A stretch of 64,000 nucleotides of DNA from JACPUX01 sp964517465 (GTDB lineage Bacteria > Pseudomonadota > Gammaproteobacteria > Burkholderiales > Casimicrobiaceae): positions 66,498 to 130,497 of the forward strand of contig CAZFEK010000003.1 in NCBI GenBank assembly GCA_964517465.1, written 5' to 3'. Position numbers and translations under genes: made by a program. The stretch's first letter is position 1. Each line of letters starts with the position of its first letter. Below are positions 8,722 through 18,134 of this stretch, in pieces. The notes under the pieces were generated by a model. The model was not told where the DNA came from. It worked only from the letters and a program-made list of their open reading frames with translations, and did not search any database.

Positions 8722-10569
8722 TTACTGCGGCGCGCAGAAGACCACGCCCTCGGCAAGCCAGCCCGCATTGATCATGTTCTGATAAACGCTGCTGCTCGTG
8801 GTGTAACGGTGATTCGAACCGGCGCCGGTGACGAATCCGTTGTTATAGGCACGATAGACCGCCTGAGTTCCCGAGGGACAAGTCCCGCCCGAGGGAAGAC
8901 CGATGTTGAAGCGTGTGTCTTCATAGATCCAGCCGGCGGTGGTTCTCACGTAAGCGCATTCGCTCGCGTCCGCGGTGTAGAAATGTGAATTGACCGGAGC
9001 CGGCCCATAGAAACGGCACACGGGAAGGCCGTTGCTGCTATTGAGCGGGTAGGACTTGAAGGTGTAACCGGTGCGCGACCACCCCGGCCCGGCAGCTCCC
9101 GAGTCAATTCCGTTGGCTTCGCCGCTATCCGCGGTGATGAAATAGTGGTTCAGATTGACGTTGTAGAACTCCCAGGTGGTTTGCGTAGTGCCACCGCTGC
9201 CGCTGCTGGGCGTCAACCACTGTGCCAGCGAAGAAAACTCCTGGTGCATGGGCGAAAAATAGTCGAGCCCGGACATGTTGCTGCACAACGCATCCCCGCC
9301 AAGCAAACCGCCCTGCAGTTGGTAGTAGCCGCTGGCATTGTAGGTGAAAAGACCCGCGCCGCTGCTGCCACCCTGCGTCGACCCCTGGTTGTAGCGAATG
9401 GTAATGAAATCCGCCGTGCGCCCGCTGCCATATTGCCCATAGCCTTGGGTCATTCCTTGCGTAATTTTCTTCAAATCACCTGCGGGGTGATGCAAGGTCA
9501 TGCCTGCCGTACCGCTGGCCACCTGATTCGCATTCCATCCGGCAAAATACGCGCCGCTGGGCGGAGAACCATTCAAGCGCATGAAGCTGACGTCCGTGTT
9601 GTAGACCGCATGAAGCAAGGTCGCACCGCCGCCGACGATTTGATAGCCCGATGGCACTGCCAGGCTGCCACAGGTGCTGGCTTCGAAAAACCAATAGGTG
9701 TTGAGCGAGCTCGCTTCCGATTGGTTACCGATGCAGTGGTAAGCGGTGTACAGATACGGATTCCCCGTCGGAGTGCCATTGCTATAAACGCTGTTGAGCA
9801 TGGTCCCGGTGCAAACGTAGGTGCTCGAGCCGCTCGTGAAAACGAGATGGGCGACGGCTTTGCTGGCATTGAGCAGAGCTGCGGATGGGTTCGATACACA
9901 AGCGATGTCCGAATTGCAGGAATCGGAGCGGCCGATCTGGCTCACTGTTTTCAGGCGGCTTTCCGGCAAATCCGCGCCTGCGACCAGCAGGTGGCTGAGT
10001 TGATCGATTCGGAGGGTGCCGGCGGCCGCCTTGGCTTGGGCGGGCAGGAAGATCTCGATGAGGCCCGACTCGCCTTCAAGCACGTCCGACCAGTACCCAC
10101 CTCGGAGCGAGGCGTCGCTGCCGCTGACGGGTCCAAAAACCTGCTCCCTCGCGCTTCCTTTGAATCGAAGGGCCAAGCCCTCGGGCGCAGCGCCGTCGAG
10201 GCGGATGGACAAGCGCACCGCTGCCGCGCCCGGAGAGGTCACCTTGAGGCGGCTCACCAGCCCCCCTTCAACCTCGGCCCAGACCAAACTTCCCAATTCC
10301 ACCCGGCCCTGCTCGCCCAGTTCGCGCCCGAATCCGATCTTGATCGGGCGTCCCTTTCCCGCGGCTTGGTTCTCCGCTTTGAGGGCAAACGCTTCTTGTT
10401 CGACCGACCCAGTCAAACTGAGCAAACGGGTTGGGGTATCGGCTTTACCCACCAACTCCGGCTGTATGATCGCCTTTTCCGGCTGGTAGGCGTGTGGCGG
10501 AACCTCACGGATATCTGCCAGGGCACCCAGGGGAACCGCCAGCAAGAGGGCAATTAGAAAACGACGCAT
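8722..10569 (-). CDS. Secreted lysyl-endopeptidase-like serine protease with C-terminal DUF5648-type module
   Basis: The 615-residue product has a Sec signal peptide (MRRFLIALLLAVPLGALA) and a propeptide-like region of about 190 residues. A trypsin-fold catalytic domain resembling Achromobacter lysyl endopeptidase follows. Visible marks are the paired cysteines SCNSDIAC, the catalytic His in TAYHC (near residue 277), Asp in DVSFMRL (near 326), the HHP motif and the nucleophile in GGSSGAG (near 401). The last 150 residues (464-615) form a repeat module (NHYF, VCRFYG, NSHFYT, VYRAYNNG, NHRYTT) shared with two other genes here. I chose the start at 10569 because the signal peptide begins there. 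Substrate specificity is inferred only from family resemblance. Confidence 0.88.
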   Translation of the reverse strand: MRRFLIALLLAVPLGALADIREVPPHAYQPEKAIIQPELVGKADTPTRLLSLTGSVEQEAFALKAENQAAGKGRPIKIGFGRELGEQGRVELGSLVWAEVEGGLVSRLKVTSPGAAAVRLSIRLDGAAPEGLALRFKGSAREQVFGPVSGSDASLRGGYWSDVLEGESGLIEIFLPAQAKAAAGTLRIDQLSHLLVAGADLPESRLKTVSQIGRSDSCNSDIACVSNPSAALLNASKAVAHLVFTSGSSTYVCTGTMLNSVYSNGTPTGNPYLYTAYHCIGNQSEASSLNTYWFFEASTCGSLAVPSGYQIVGGGATLLHAVYNTDVSFMRLNGSPPSGAYFAGWNANQVASGTAGMTLHHPAGDLKKITQGMTQGYGQYGSGRTADFITIRYNQGSTQGGSSGAGLFTYNASGYYQLQGGLLGGDALCSNMSGLDYFSPMHQEFSSLAQWLTPSSGSGGTTQTTWEFYNVNLNHYFITADSGEANGIDSGAAGPGWSRTGYTFKSYPLNSSNGLPVCRFYGPAPVNSHFYTADASECAYVRTTAGWIYEDTRFNIGLPSGGTCPSGTQAVYRAYNNGFVTGAGSNHRYTTSSSVYQNMINAGWLAEGVVFCAPQ

Positions 10570-10678
10570 AATCCTCTCCTCGACTGAGCAAAGTGTCGAC
10601 AACGCGCAGCGAGCGCCTTTCGTGGACACCAAACGACGGCTTCGTCCATTACCGCTTAACTGGAGCGAACTGCCAGAT

Positions 10679-12781
10679 TTAATCCTGCGTGGTCACTTCC
10701 GCCGGAGCGCACATCACGACTCCTTCTCCGCGCCAACCCAGGCTCAACATGCGCTGATACTCGGTAAAGCTCGTCAGATAACGATGGTTGGAATCGTTCT
10801 GTGCATACCGCCCATTGTACGCCCGATAGACCGGCACACTGCGTGCCTCGCAGGTGCCGAGGTAGGGCAAATAGATGTTGAAGGCGAGGCCCTCGTACCA
10901 CCAGCCTTCCTCCCGGCTGACCCAGGCGCATTCGTAAGGGGAAGCCGTGAAGAAATGCGAATTGGGGCCAAGGCCCGGCGTGCCATAGAAGCGGCAGACC
11001 GGCCACGATGCAGCCGGTGCTGCGGGAGACGGCCGGAAAGCCAGGAATTGGAAACCCGTGGCCTGCCAGCCAGTTCCAAAAGCCCCGGTTTCGATTGCCG
11101 CCTGCTCCTGGGAACTCGCGCTCATGAAATAGTGGTCGAGCGCAGTGTGGCGATACTCTTTTACCAGTATGGTCTGCTGGTCCACGGCCCAGCTTCCTTC
11201 GGGAACCCTAGCCAGGGCCCTTGCCGCATCCACCATTCCGCTTCCGCACGGGGTTTCACCGCCACAACTGCTGCCGGCAGGGTGCGCACGCGTTGAACTC
11301 ACGAGGATATCGGTTACCTGAGCCGGCAAAAGACCGGGGTTCTTGGTAAGCAGCAGCGCAGCAACCCCAGCCACATGAGGGGCAGCCATGCTGGTGCCCT
11401 GATACTCGGCGTAAGTATAGGAAAGCGTGGTCCTTGGTCCATCGCTGATGGTGGACAACACACCTTCATAAGACCAGAACTCGCCACCCGGAGCAGATAA
11501 CTCGGCCAAGGGGCCGTAATTGCTGTAATAGGCTTTGTCCCCATTGACCGTATGGGATGCAACCGTAATCACCCCGCCGCAGTTCGCGGGGGTAAATCCC
11601 GCCACGTCACGGTCGGAATTGCCTGCGGCCACGACGACGCTTGCCCCGCGCAGCAAAGCAGCATCGATGGCCTGCTGCAGCGCGCGAGGACAGGAGCCTT
11701 TGCCCCCGAGACTCATGTTGATCACCTTCGCCGGATAGGGATTGGAAGGTGCGCCGGCGACCGGGACACCCGCCGCCCAAAGTACCCCATCCATGACGTC
11801 GGTGAATTCTCCGCCGCAGCGCCCGAGCACGCGCACCGGAAGAATGCGCGCTCCCCAGCTCACACCGGCGATGCCTTGATCGTTGTTGGCTTGCGCTCCG
11901 ATGATGCCGGCTACGTGGGTTCCGTGCCAACTGCTGGCCTCCCAAATTGGATCTTCCGAGCCGCACTGCGCACCTTCAATCCAGTCGCCGGAATCGAATG
12001 CGTCGGCATCTCGCCCGTCGCCATCGAGCGAAATTTCCGGATCGGTGATCATGTCGTAGCCGGGCAGGGTTTTATTGACCAGATCCGGGTGAGGCAAGAT
12101 TCCCGTATCCACTACGCTAACCGTGACCGGCCCGCCCGTGGTCACGTCCCAGGCAGCCGGAGCGCTGATGCCGCTCACCGAATTCGAAAAATTCCATTGC
12201 AGCGAGTACAAGGGATCGCTGGGCGCGCGCTGGGCATAGAGGCGTATCACCGGGTCGGCGTAGAGCACTGCTGAGTCTCGCTCAATGGCCGCGGCCAGCG
12301 CCGTGAGGTCGACCTGCTTCGCCGTTTCCAACAGCCATGTGGTCGCATCGCCGCGGCGGGCAAGCTTCAGTTCCTGGCCGCTCGCCAAAGACCACGCCGC
12401 CAAGCGTTCAGTTTCGTCAGCGACGAGTGACTGTTTCATTGCGTCGGTTTTAAGGCGCACCAGCAAACGTCGTCCAGAAACCGGCTCTTGCGATTTTTCG
12501 CGGCTCGCGTCGGTTATTATCGGTTGGACCCAGAGCACCGCCGGATCGTTGCGCAGCGCGGAGATGCGCTGGCGCAGCTCGGTTTCACTGAGGCCCGGCG
12601 GCAGTGCCGTTTCCAAAGCGCCGGTGACAGTAACCCGTTTGACGCTGAATGCGGGCACTACGGTTGCATCCGGCCTGAGCATGACTCGAAGGCCAAGCAC
12701 CTCTGCTGTTACCGGAGCCGCAAACACCATGGCGCCGACCATCAACCCGCTTGCCCAGGACTTCTTCTTGTTGCAGCTCAT
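10679..12781 (-). CDS. Secreted subtilisin-family (S8) serine protease with C-terminal DUF5648-type module
   Basis: This 700-residue secreted protease has an N-terminal signal peptide (MSCNKKKSWASGLMVGAMVF), an inhibitor-like propeptide and a complete S8 triad: Asp in SVVDTGI (near 223), His in HGTHVAG (near 287) and Ser in GTSMAAPHVAG (near 462). The oxyanion-hole region NMSLGG is present. The C-terminal 165 residues repeat the module of the downstream protease (DHYFMSAS, VCRFYG, NSHFFTAS, VYRAYN, NHRYLTS, GEGVVMCAP). The start at 12781 is where the signal peptide begins. The two protease genes are co-oriented and 109 bp apart, so they may be cotranscribed. Confidence 0.92.
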   Translation of the reverse strand: MSCNKKKSWASGLMVGAMVFAAPVTAEVLGLRVMLRPDATVVPAFSVKRVTVTGALETALPPGLSETELRQRISALRNDPAVLWVQPIITDASREKSQEPVSGRRLLVRLKTDAMKQSLVADETERLAAWSLASGQELKLARRGDATTWLLETAKQVDLTALAAAIERDSAVLYADPVIRLYAQRAPSDPLYSLQWNFSNSVSGISAPAAWDVTTGGPVTVSVVDTGILPHPDLVNKTLPGYDMITDPEISLDGDGRDADAFDSGDWIEGAQCGSEDPIWEASSWHGTHVAGIIGAQANNDQGIAGVSWGARILPVRVLGRCGGEFTDVMDGVLWAAGVPVAGAPSNPYPAKVINMSLGGKGSCPRALQQAIDAALLRGASVVVAAGNSDRDVAGFTPANCGGVITVASHTVNGDKAYYSNYGPLAELSAPGGEFWSYEGVLSTISDGPRTTLSYTYAEYQGTSMAAPHVAGVAALLLTKNPGLLPAQVTDILVSSTRAHPAGSSCGGETPCGSGMVDAARALARVPEGSWAVDQQTILVKEYRHTALDHYFMSASSQEQAAIETGAFGTGWQATGFQFLAFRPSPAAPAASWPVCRFYGTPGLGPNSHFFTASPYECAWVSREEGWWYEGLAFNIYLPYLGTCEARSVPVYRAYNGRYAQNDSNHRYLTSFTEYQRMLSLGWRGEGVVMCAPAEVTTQD

Positions 12782-12953
12782 CGCTAACCTCCTTGCACGC
12801 CGCCAGACGGGCCATGCAATTGGCATGGACCCGGATTGACTTGGATTATAGCCCTAGAAACTGCGTCCAAGACAAGCCCCTATGCGGTCTGCAGACGTGC
12901 CAGGTAGGTGGGACGCCCGCGCGCTGGAGGGGAAGCTAGCGCTCGACCCGCGG

Positions 12954-13805
12954 TCAAACCAGGGCGAGACAGGATTTGAGGTCAGATCGCCAGTCGGGAA
13001 GATCGAGACCAAACACTTCCCGTATGCGCCCGTTGGACATCACGCCATAGGCCGGTCGAGGCGCGGGCAGGGGATATTCCTGCGACGTGATCGGCACGAC
13101 GCGCGGGCGCGCGACATCACCGATGATGGCGCGGGCGAACTCATACCAACTCGCCGAGCCGCCGGCACTGAGGTGATAGATGCCATGGTTCTCGGCAAGG
13201 CGCCCGACACCCAAGGCCAGCAGTTGGCCGGTCGCCAGCGCCAGGCGATGGGCCCAATTGGGGACGCCGATTTGGTCTGCCACGACCGAGATCTCGTCGC
13301 GCTCCTGGGCCAAGCGGCGCATCGTAAGCAAGAAGTTCTTGCCCCGGTTCGCATAGACCCAACTCGTGCGCAAGATCAAAGCGGCCGCGCCGGTCGCCAA
13401 TATCGCCTGCTCCCCGGCGAGCTTACTTTTCCCGTAAGCGTTGAGCGGCGCCGTGGCGTCGCTTTCCACGTAGGGTGTCCGCTTGTTGCCGTCGAACACA
13501 TAATCGGTGGAATAATGCAGCAGCAGGGCGCCCGTGCGTTTGGCTTCTTCGGCCAAAATGCCGGGCGCCACACCATTCACCGAATGAGCCAGCGCCGCCT
13601 CGGTTTCCGCCTTGTCGACTGCAGTGTAGGCGCCGGCATTCAGAATGACCTCGGGACGCAGTTCGCGTAATGTCGACCGAAGCGCATCGGGTTGCGCCAA
13701 ATCCAGTGCTTGACGATCAAGAGCCAGGACTTCTCCTCGCTCGGAGAGCACTCGGCTCAGTTCCCAGCCGAGTTGTCCTTGTGCGCCAGTAATCAGCATC
13801 CGCAT
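12954..13805 (-). CDS. rfbD: dTDP-4-dehydrorhamnose reductase
   Basis: RfbD carries out the last step of dTDP-L-rhamnose synthesis, reducing dTDP-4-keto-L-rhamnose with NAD(P)H. The 283 residues show the Rossmann motif ITGAQGQLG at the N-terminus, the TDYVFDG segment and the YxxxK pair in YGKSKLAGE. It is the last gene of the minus-strand cluster rfbB-rfbA-rfbC-rfbD, 9 nt after rfbC. Confidence 0.96.
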   Translation of the reverse strand: MRMLITGAQGQLGWELSRVLSERGEVLALDRQALDLAQPDALRSTLRELRPEVILNAGAYTAVDKAETEAALAHSVNGVAPGILAEEAKRTGALLLHYSTDYVFDGNKRTPYVESDATAPLNAYGKSKLAGEQAILATGAAALILRTSWVYANRGKNFLLTMRRLAQERDEISVVADQIGVPNWAHRLALATGQLLALGVGRLAENHGIYHLSAGGSASWYEFARAIIGDVARPRVVPITSQEYPLPAPRPAYGVMSNGRIREVFGLDLPDWRSDLKSCLALV

Positions 13806-13814
13806 GGTGCATGC

Positions 13815-14357
13815 TCACGCGTAGGTATCGGCATCGGCCAGCCGGCGGCCTTCGGCGTCTTTGGGAGCAAGGATAGGTTCGCCTTCGATGGGCCAGTCGA
13901 TGCCGAGAGCGGGGTCGTTCCAAAGCAGCGTGCGCTCGTGCTCCTTGGCCCAATAGTCGGTGGTCTTGTAGAGGAACTCGGCGGCCTGCGAAAGCACCAG
14001 AAAGCCGTGCGCAAATCCGGGCGGCACCCATAACATCTGCTTGTTCGCTTCGGACAGGCGCACCCCTACCCAACGCCCGAAATTGGGGGAGCTACGGCGC
14101 AAATCGACCGCCACGTCGAACACCTCGCCAGCAACCACGCGAACGAGCTTTCCTTGTGCGCGCTGGATTTGATAATGCAGGCCGCGCAGCACTTTGCGCG
14201 ACGAACGAGAATGATTGTCCTGCACGAATTCGGCGTCCAAGCCCGCTTCGCGCAAAGCACGGCGGTTGTAGCTCTCGAAGAAGAAACCGCGCTCGTCGGC
14301 AAACACGCGGGGCTCGATGAGCAGCACCTCGGGCAAAGCCGTGCGAGTCACCTTCAT
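13815..14357 (-). CDS. rfbC: dTDP-4-dehydrorhamnose 3,5-epimerase
   Basis: RfbC epimerises C3 and C5 of dTDP-4-keto-6-deoxyglucose. The 180-residue cupin protein has the conserved FADERGFFFE, QDNHSRS, VLRGLHYQ and PPGFAHGF motifs, including the catalytic His of RGLHYQ. The length is standard. The start overlaps the rfbA stop by 4 nt. Confidence 0.97.
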   Translation of the reverse strand: MKVTRTALPEVLLIEPRVFADERGFFFESYNRRALREAGLDAEFVQDNHSRSSRKVLRGLHYQIQRAQGKLVRVVAGEVFDVAVDLRRSSPNFGRWVGVRLSEANKQMLWVPPGFAHGFLVLSQAAEFLYKTTDYWAKEHERTLLWNDPALGIDWPIEGEPILAPKDAEGRRLADADTYA

Positions 14358-15241
14358 CGGTACACCTTCTCCTGCAGCAGACCCAGCAGGTATTTGCCAT
14401 AGCCATTCTTCGCCAGTGCTTGGCCCAAGCGTTCGAGCTCGCCGGCGCCGATATACCCCTGGCGATAGGCGATTTCTTCGGGGCAGGCGATTTTCAAGCC
14501 CTGACGCAGTTCTATGGTTTCGATGAAATGCGCTGCTTCCAGCAGCGATTCATGGGTGCCGGTGTCGAGCCAAGCCATGCCACGACCCATCAGCTCGACG
14601 GAGAGTTCACCCCACTCGAGGTATTTGCGGTTGACGTCGGTGATTTCCAACTCGCCGCGGGGTGAAGGCTGGAGTTCCCGCGCCACGTCGAGCACACGGT
14701 TGTCATAGAAATAAAGCCCCGTAACGGCGTAGCGCGATTTGGGATGCGCCGGCTTCTCCTCCAGGCTGATCACTTTGCCCTGGGCATCGAACTCCGCCAC
14801 GCCGTAGCGTTCGGGATCCGCTACCGGATAGGCGAACACCGTGGCGCCTCGATGGCAGGCGTCGGCCCGCACCAACTGGGTATGAAAATCGTTGCCATAG
14901 AAGATGTTGTCGCCGAGCACCAGCGCGGCGAGATCGTTGCCGACGAATTCGCGGCCGATGACGAAGGCCTGGGCCAGCCCGTCGGGCGAAGGCTGGACGG
15001 CATATTGCAGATTGAGTCCCCATTGGCTTCCGTCGCCCAGCAGCTGCTCGAAGCGCGGCGTGTCGAGCGGCGTGGAAATGAGCAAGATGTCCCGTATCCC
15101 CGCCAGCATCAGCGTAGAGAGCGGGTAATAGATCATCGGCTTGTCGTAAATCGGCAGAAGCTGCTTGGAAACCACCTGGGTGACGGGGTACAGCCGAGTG
15201 CCGGACCCGCCGGCCAGAATGATCCCTTTTCTCTTGGTCAT
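14354..15241 (-). CDS. rfbA: Glucose-1-phosphate thymidylyltransferase
   Basis: RfbA activates glucose-1-phosphate with dTTP, the first step of dTDP-rhamnose synthesis. The 295-residue product begins MTKRKGIILAGGSGTRLYPVT, the nucleotide-binding signature. KPMIYYPLSTLMLAG and VLGDNIFYG are also present. The start at 15241 overlaps the rfbB stop by 4 nt; an in-frame start at 15283 would lie deep in rfbB and adds no conserved sequence. Confidence 0.97.
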   Translation of the reverse strand: MTKRKGIILAGGSGTRLYPVTQVVSKQLLPIYDKPMIYYPLSTLMLAGIRDILLISTPLDTPRFEQLLGDGSQWGLNLQYAVQPSPDGLAQAFVIGREFVGNDLAALVLGDNIFYGNDFHTQLVRADACHRGATVFAYPVADPERYGVAEFDAQGKVISLEEKPAHPKSRYAVTGLYFYDNRVLDVARELQPSPRGELEITDVNRKYLEWGELSVELMGRGMAWLDTGTHESLLEAAHFIETIELRQGLKIACPEEIAYRQGYIGAGELERLGQALAKNGYGKYLLGLLQEKVYR

Positions 15242-16305
15242 TGCGCTCCTCCCTTGCGACCGGCGTAGTTGAGATCCACCCACTGCTGGTACTCACCGCT
15301 GGTGACCCCGCGGATCCAATCCTCGTGATCGAGATACCACTGGAGCGTCCGCGCGAGACCGCTGTCGAAACTCTCGCTCGGCCGCCAGCCCAATTGCGCC
15401 TCGATCTTGCTGGAGTCGATGGCATACCGCCGGTCATGCCCGGGGCGGTCCTTCACAAAGGTGATCTGCTGCGTGTAGTCCTTACCCGGGCGCAGACTTG
15501 CCAGTACGGCGCAGATCGCGTGCACCACTTCGAGATTGGTCTTCTCGCTTTTGCCGCCGATGTTGTAGGTTTCACCCACCCGGCCTCGTTCCAGCACCGC
15601 GCGAATGGCGCTGCAGTGGTCCCCGACATAAAGCCAGTCGCGCACGTTCTTTCCGTCGCCATAGACCGGCAGCGGTTTTCCGGTGACGGCATGATGAAAC
15701 ATCAGCGGAATCAACTTTTCGGGAAATTGCCTAGGGCCGTAATTGTTGGAGCAATTGGTGGTCACCGTCGGCAAACCGTAGGTGTGGTGGTAAGCTCGAA
15801 CGAGGTGATCGGATGCGGCCTTGGAAGCTGAATAGGGGCTGTTGGGAGCGTAGGGCGTAGTCTCAGAAAAGGCCGGGTCGGTCGGCTCCAAGGAGCCATA
15901 CACTTCATCCGTTGAGACATGTAAAAAACGAAAGCCGGCGCGATCTTCGTCCCGGAGCTCGCCCCAGTAGGCCCGCACTTCCTCCAACAAGTGAAAAGTG
16001 CCGACCACATTGGTATGGATGAAGTCGCCGGGCCCGTGAATCGATCGATCGACGTGGCTTTCGGCGGCAAAATTTACGATTGCCCGCGGACGATGCTGGC
16101 TCAGCAGGCGCCGCACCAGATCCCTGTCGCCGATGTCCCCGCGAGCGAAAACGTGCCTGGGGTTGGCCGCTACTTCCGACAAATTCCCCAGGTTTCCGGC
16201 ATAAGTGAGTTTGTCGAGGTTGAGAATCGGCTCGTCGCTGCCAGCCAGCCAATCGAGCACGAAATTGGCACCGATAAAACCAGCGCCACCTGTGACCAGT
16301 ATCAT
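15238..16305 (-). CDS. rfbB: dTDP-glucose 4,6-dehydratase
   Basis: RfbB converts dTDP-glucose to dTDP-4-keto-6-deoxyglucose with bound NAD. The 355 residues show the Rossmann GxxGxxG motif (VTGGAGFIGANF), the catalytic STDEVYG segment and YSASKAASDH (YxxxK). It is the first gene of the rhamnose cluster and lies 48 bp after the epimerase gene on the same strand, so the whole block from 18110 to 12954 may be one transcription unit. Confidence 0.97.
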   Translation of the reverse strand: MILVTGGAGFIGANFVLDWLAGSDEPILNLDKLTYAGNLGNLSEVAANPRHVFARGDIGDRDLVRRLLSQHRPRAIVNFAAESHVDRSIHGPGDFIHTNVVGTFHLLEEVRAYWGELRDEDRAGFRFLHVSTDEVYGSLEPTDPAFSETTPYAPNSPYSASKAASDHLVRAYHHTYGLPTVTTNCSNNYGPRQFPEKLIPLMFHHAVTGKPLPVYGDGKNVRDWLYVGDHCSAIRAVLERGRVGETYNIGGKSEKTNLEVVHAICAVLASLRPGKDYTQQITFVKDRPGHDRRYAIDSSKIEAQLGWRPSESFDSGLARTLQWYLDHEDWIRGVTSGEYQQWVDLNYAGRKGGAQ

Positions 16306-16353
16306 TTTTACTCTCCGCTAAGACGGCGCATTTTATCACGCCCCGCCTCGGGG

Positions 16354-17337
16354 CTAAGACCCGCCGTGATACTCGCGATACCAAGCGGCAAACCGCGCCA
16401 AACCTTGGGCAAGGGTGGTCCGGGGAGCAAACCCCGCCACCGCTTGCAGGCGGCTGATATCGGCGAACGTTGCGCGCACGTCGCCCGGTTGCATCGGCAA
16501 ATATTCACAAACCGCGCGACATCCGAGCGCTCGCTCCAGCTCGGCAATGAACTCCCTTACCGGCACGGCATGATGGTTGCCGATGTTGTAAATTGCAAAG
16601 CGCGCGCGGCTTTCCGGGCAGGGCTCCGGCGGAAAAGGAAGCAGTCGAACCACCCCTTCGACGATGTCGTCGATGTACGTGAAATCGCGTTCGAGCTCGC
16701 CGTGATTGAATACCTTGATCGGGTCGCCGGCAAGCATCGCTTTAGCGAAGAGCATAGGCGCCATGTCGGGTCGGCCCCAGGGCCCGTAGACGGTAAAAAA
16801 CCGCAGCCCGGTGGCGGGAATGCCGAAGAGATGACTGTAACTGTGCGCCATCAGTTCGTTCGCCTTTTTGGTCGCCGCGTAGAGGCTGACGGGATGATCG
16901 ACCCGGTCACCCTCGGAGAACGGCAGGTGGGCATTGGCACCGTAAACGCTGGAGGTGCTGGCATAAATCAAATGCCTCACGGAATGCGCCCGGCACGCCT
17001 CGAGGACGTTGAGGAATCCGGTCACATTGGCTTGCACATAAGCATGCGGATTAACCAGCGAATAGCGCACGCCGGCTTGGGCCGCGAGATGAATGACTTC
17101 GGCGGCCCCGGCCAAGGCAAACAGCTTTCGGCAGGCATCCGCGTCGGAGAGGTCAAGATGTTCGAAACGGAAGGCAGGGAAGCCTTTGAGCAACCCGAGC
17201 CTCGCTTCTTTCAGCTTAACGTCGTAATAAGGATCGAGATTGTCAACGCCGACCACCTCGCGCCCCGCCTCCAGCAGTCGCTGCGCAACGTGCATGCCGA
17301 TAAAACCTGCCGCGCCGGTCACCAATACCGGGCTCAT
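16354..17337 (-). CDS. NAD-dependent nucleotide-sugar epimerase, probably UDP-glucuronate 4-epimerase
   Basis: A 327-residue extended SDR enzyme with VTGAAGFIGMHVAQ at the N-terminus, VDNLDPYYDVKLKEARL, AAQAGVRYSL, the catalytic STSSVYG and YAATKKANE. The YYDVKLKEARL and AGVRYSL signatures are typical of UDP-glucuronate/galacturonate 4-epimerases of surface polysaccharide loci. It would supply UDP-galacturonate for LPS or capsule. It overlaps the glycosyltransferase upstream by 4 nt. The exact substrate is inferred. Confidence 0.85.
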   Translation of the reverse strand: MSPVLVTGAAGFIGMHVAQRLLEAGREVVGVDNLDPYYDVKLKEARLGLLKGFPAFRFEHLDLSDADACRKLFALAGAAEVIHLAAQAGVRYSLVNPHAYVQANVTGFLNVLEACRAHSVRHLIYASTSSVYGANAHLPFSEGDRVDHPVSLYAATKKANELMAHSYSHLFGIPATGLRFFTVYGPWGRPDMAPMLFAKAMLAGDPIKVFNHGELERDFTYIDDIVEGVVRLLPFPPEPCPESRARFAIYNIGNHHAVPVREFIAELERALGCRAVCEYLPMQPGDVRATFADISRLQAVAGFAPRTTLAQGLARFAAWYREYHGGS

Positions 17338-18110
17338 GATTCACCCCGCTCAAGATAGAGGCTGCGCAGCTTGGCATATTTCATGAAACTGTTGAAGCAG
17401 CCGATCAAGATATGCACCAAGCCGGGTATGCCGTCGAAAAAACCGCGCCGCAAAAAATAGAACTTGAAGAAGCGGGCCATAGGACTCAAGAGCAATTTGC
17501 TCGCTCCTGCCCGCTGCCCGAGCCCATGCAAGGCCTCCGCCTGGAGGCTGGTGTAGCGGTTCTGTTTGTCGAGATACGCGGCCAGCGATTCGGCGGAGGC
17601 ATGCAAGAGATCTCCCGCCAAGGTGCCCACCGATCCGCCACACAACACGCGCTCGTGCACGGTGTCTTCGCTCCAGCGCGACCGCCTTCGGTCGAATAGC
17701 CGCAAGCTCCAATCGGGGTAACCTTCGCCGTGGCGCAGCCAGCGACCCATGAAACGATTGCACCGTGCCATGCGATAGGCCGCATATTTTGGCTCTTTCA
17801 ATACCCGCTCTATGGACTGCGCCAGCTCGGGCGTGAGCCTTTCATCGGCATCGAGGCAAAGCACCCAGTCGTTTCTCGCCAATGTGACGGCGGCGTTCTT
17901 TTGCGCCCCGAAACCCTCCCAGGGATGGCTCTGGAAGCGAGCGCCAAACCGGTGGGCAATTTCTGCGGTATCATCAGCGCTCCCCGAGTCGAGGATGATA
18001 ATTTCGTCCGCACCGGCAACGCTGGCGAGGCATGCCTCTAACTGGGCGCCGGCATTGAGCGTGATCAATACCAGAGAAAACCGTTGCCGAGCAAGGGATT
18101 CGGCTGCCAT
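17334..18110 (-). CDS. Family 2 glycosyltransferase, WaaE-like (LPS core)
   Basis: The 258-residue GT-A enzyme has an N-terminal SLVLITLNAGAQLEACLAS, the nucleotide-binding DEIIILDSGSADDT and the acceptor-side LCLDADERLTPEL (DxD). These match the WaaE/KdtX family, which adds glucose to the inner-core heptose. Membrane-proximal basic and aromatic residues lie near the C-terminus (FKFYFLRRGFFDG). It starts only 24 bp from divergent waaC, supporting an LPS-core role. Confidence 0.88.
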   Translation of the reverse strand: MAAESLARQRFSLVLITLNAGAQLEACLASVAGADEIIILDSGSADDTAEIAHRFGARFQSHPWEGFGAQKNAAVTLARNDWVLCLDADERLTPELAQSIERVLKEPKYAAYRMARCNRFMGRWLRHGEGYPDWSLRLFDRRRSRWSEDTVHERVLCGGSVGTLAGDLLHASAESLAAYLDKQNRYTSLQAEALHGLGQRAGASKLLLSPMARFFKFYFLRRGFFDGIPGLVHILIGCFNSFMKYAKLRSLYLERGES

Positions 18111-18134
18111 GCAAAAGCCGGCTCAAAAAAGTAA

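Noticed and set aside
9145..10557. A 470-codon plus-strand frame antisense to the lysyl-endopeptidase-like gene
   Set aside because: Composition is shadow-like and the minus-strand frame has the signal peptide, catalytic residues and C-terminal module.
15991..17358. A 455-codon plus-strand frame over the sugar epimerase genes
   Set aside because: Antisense to two well-defined SDR enzymes; no start context or motif.
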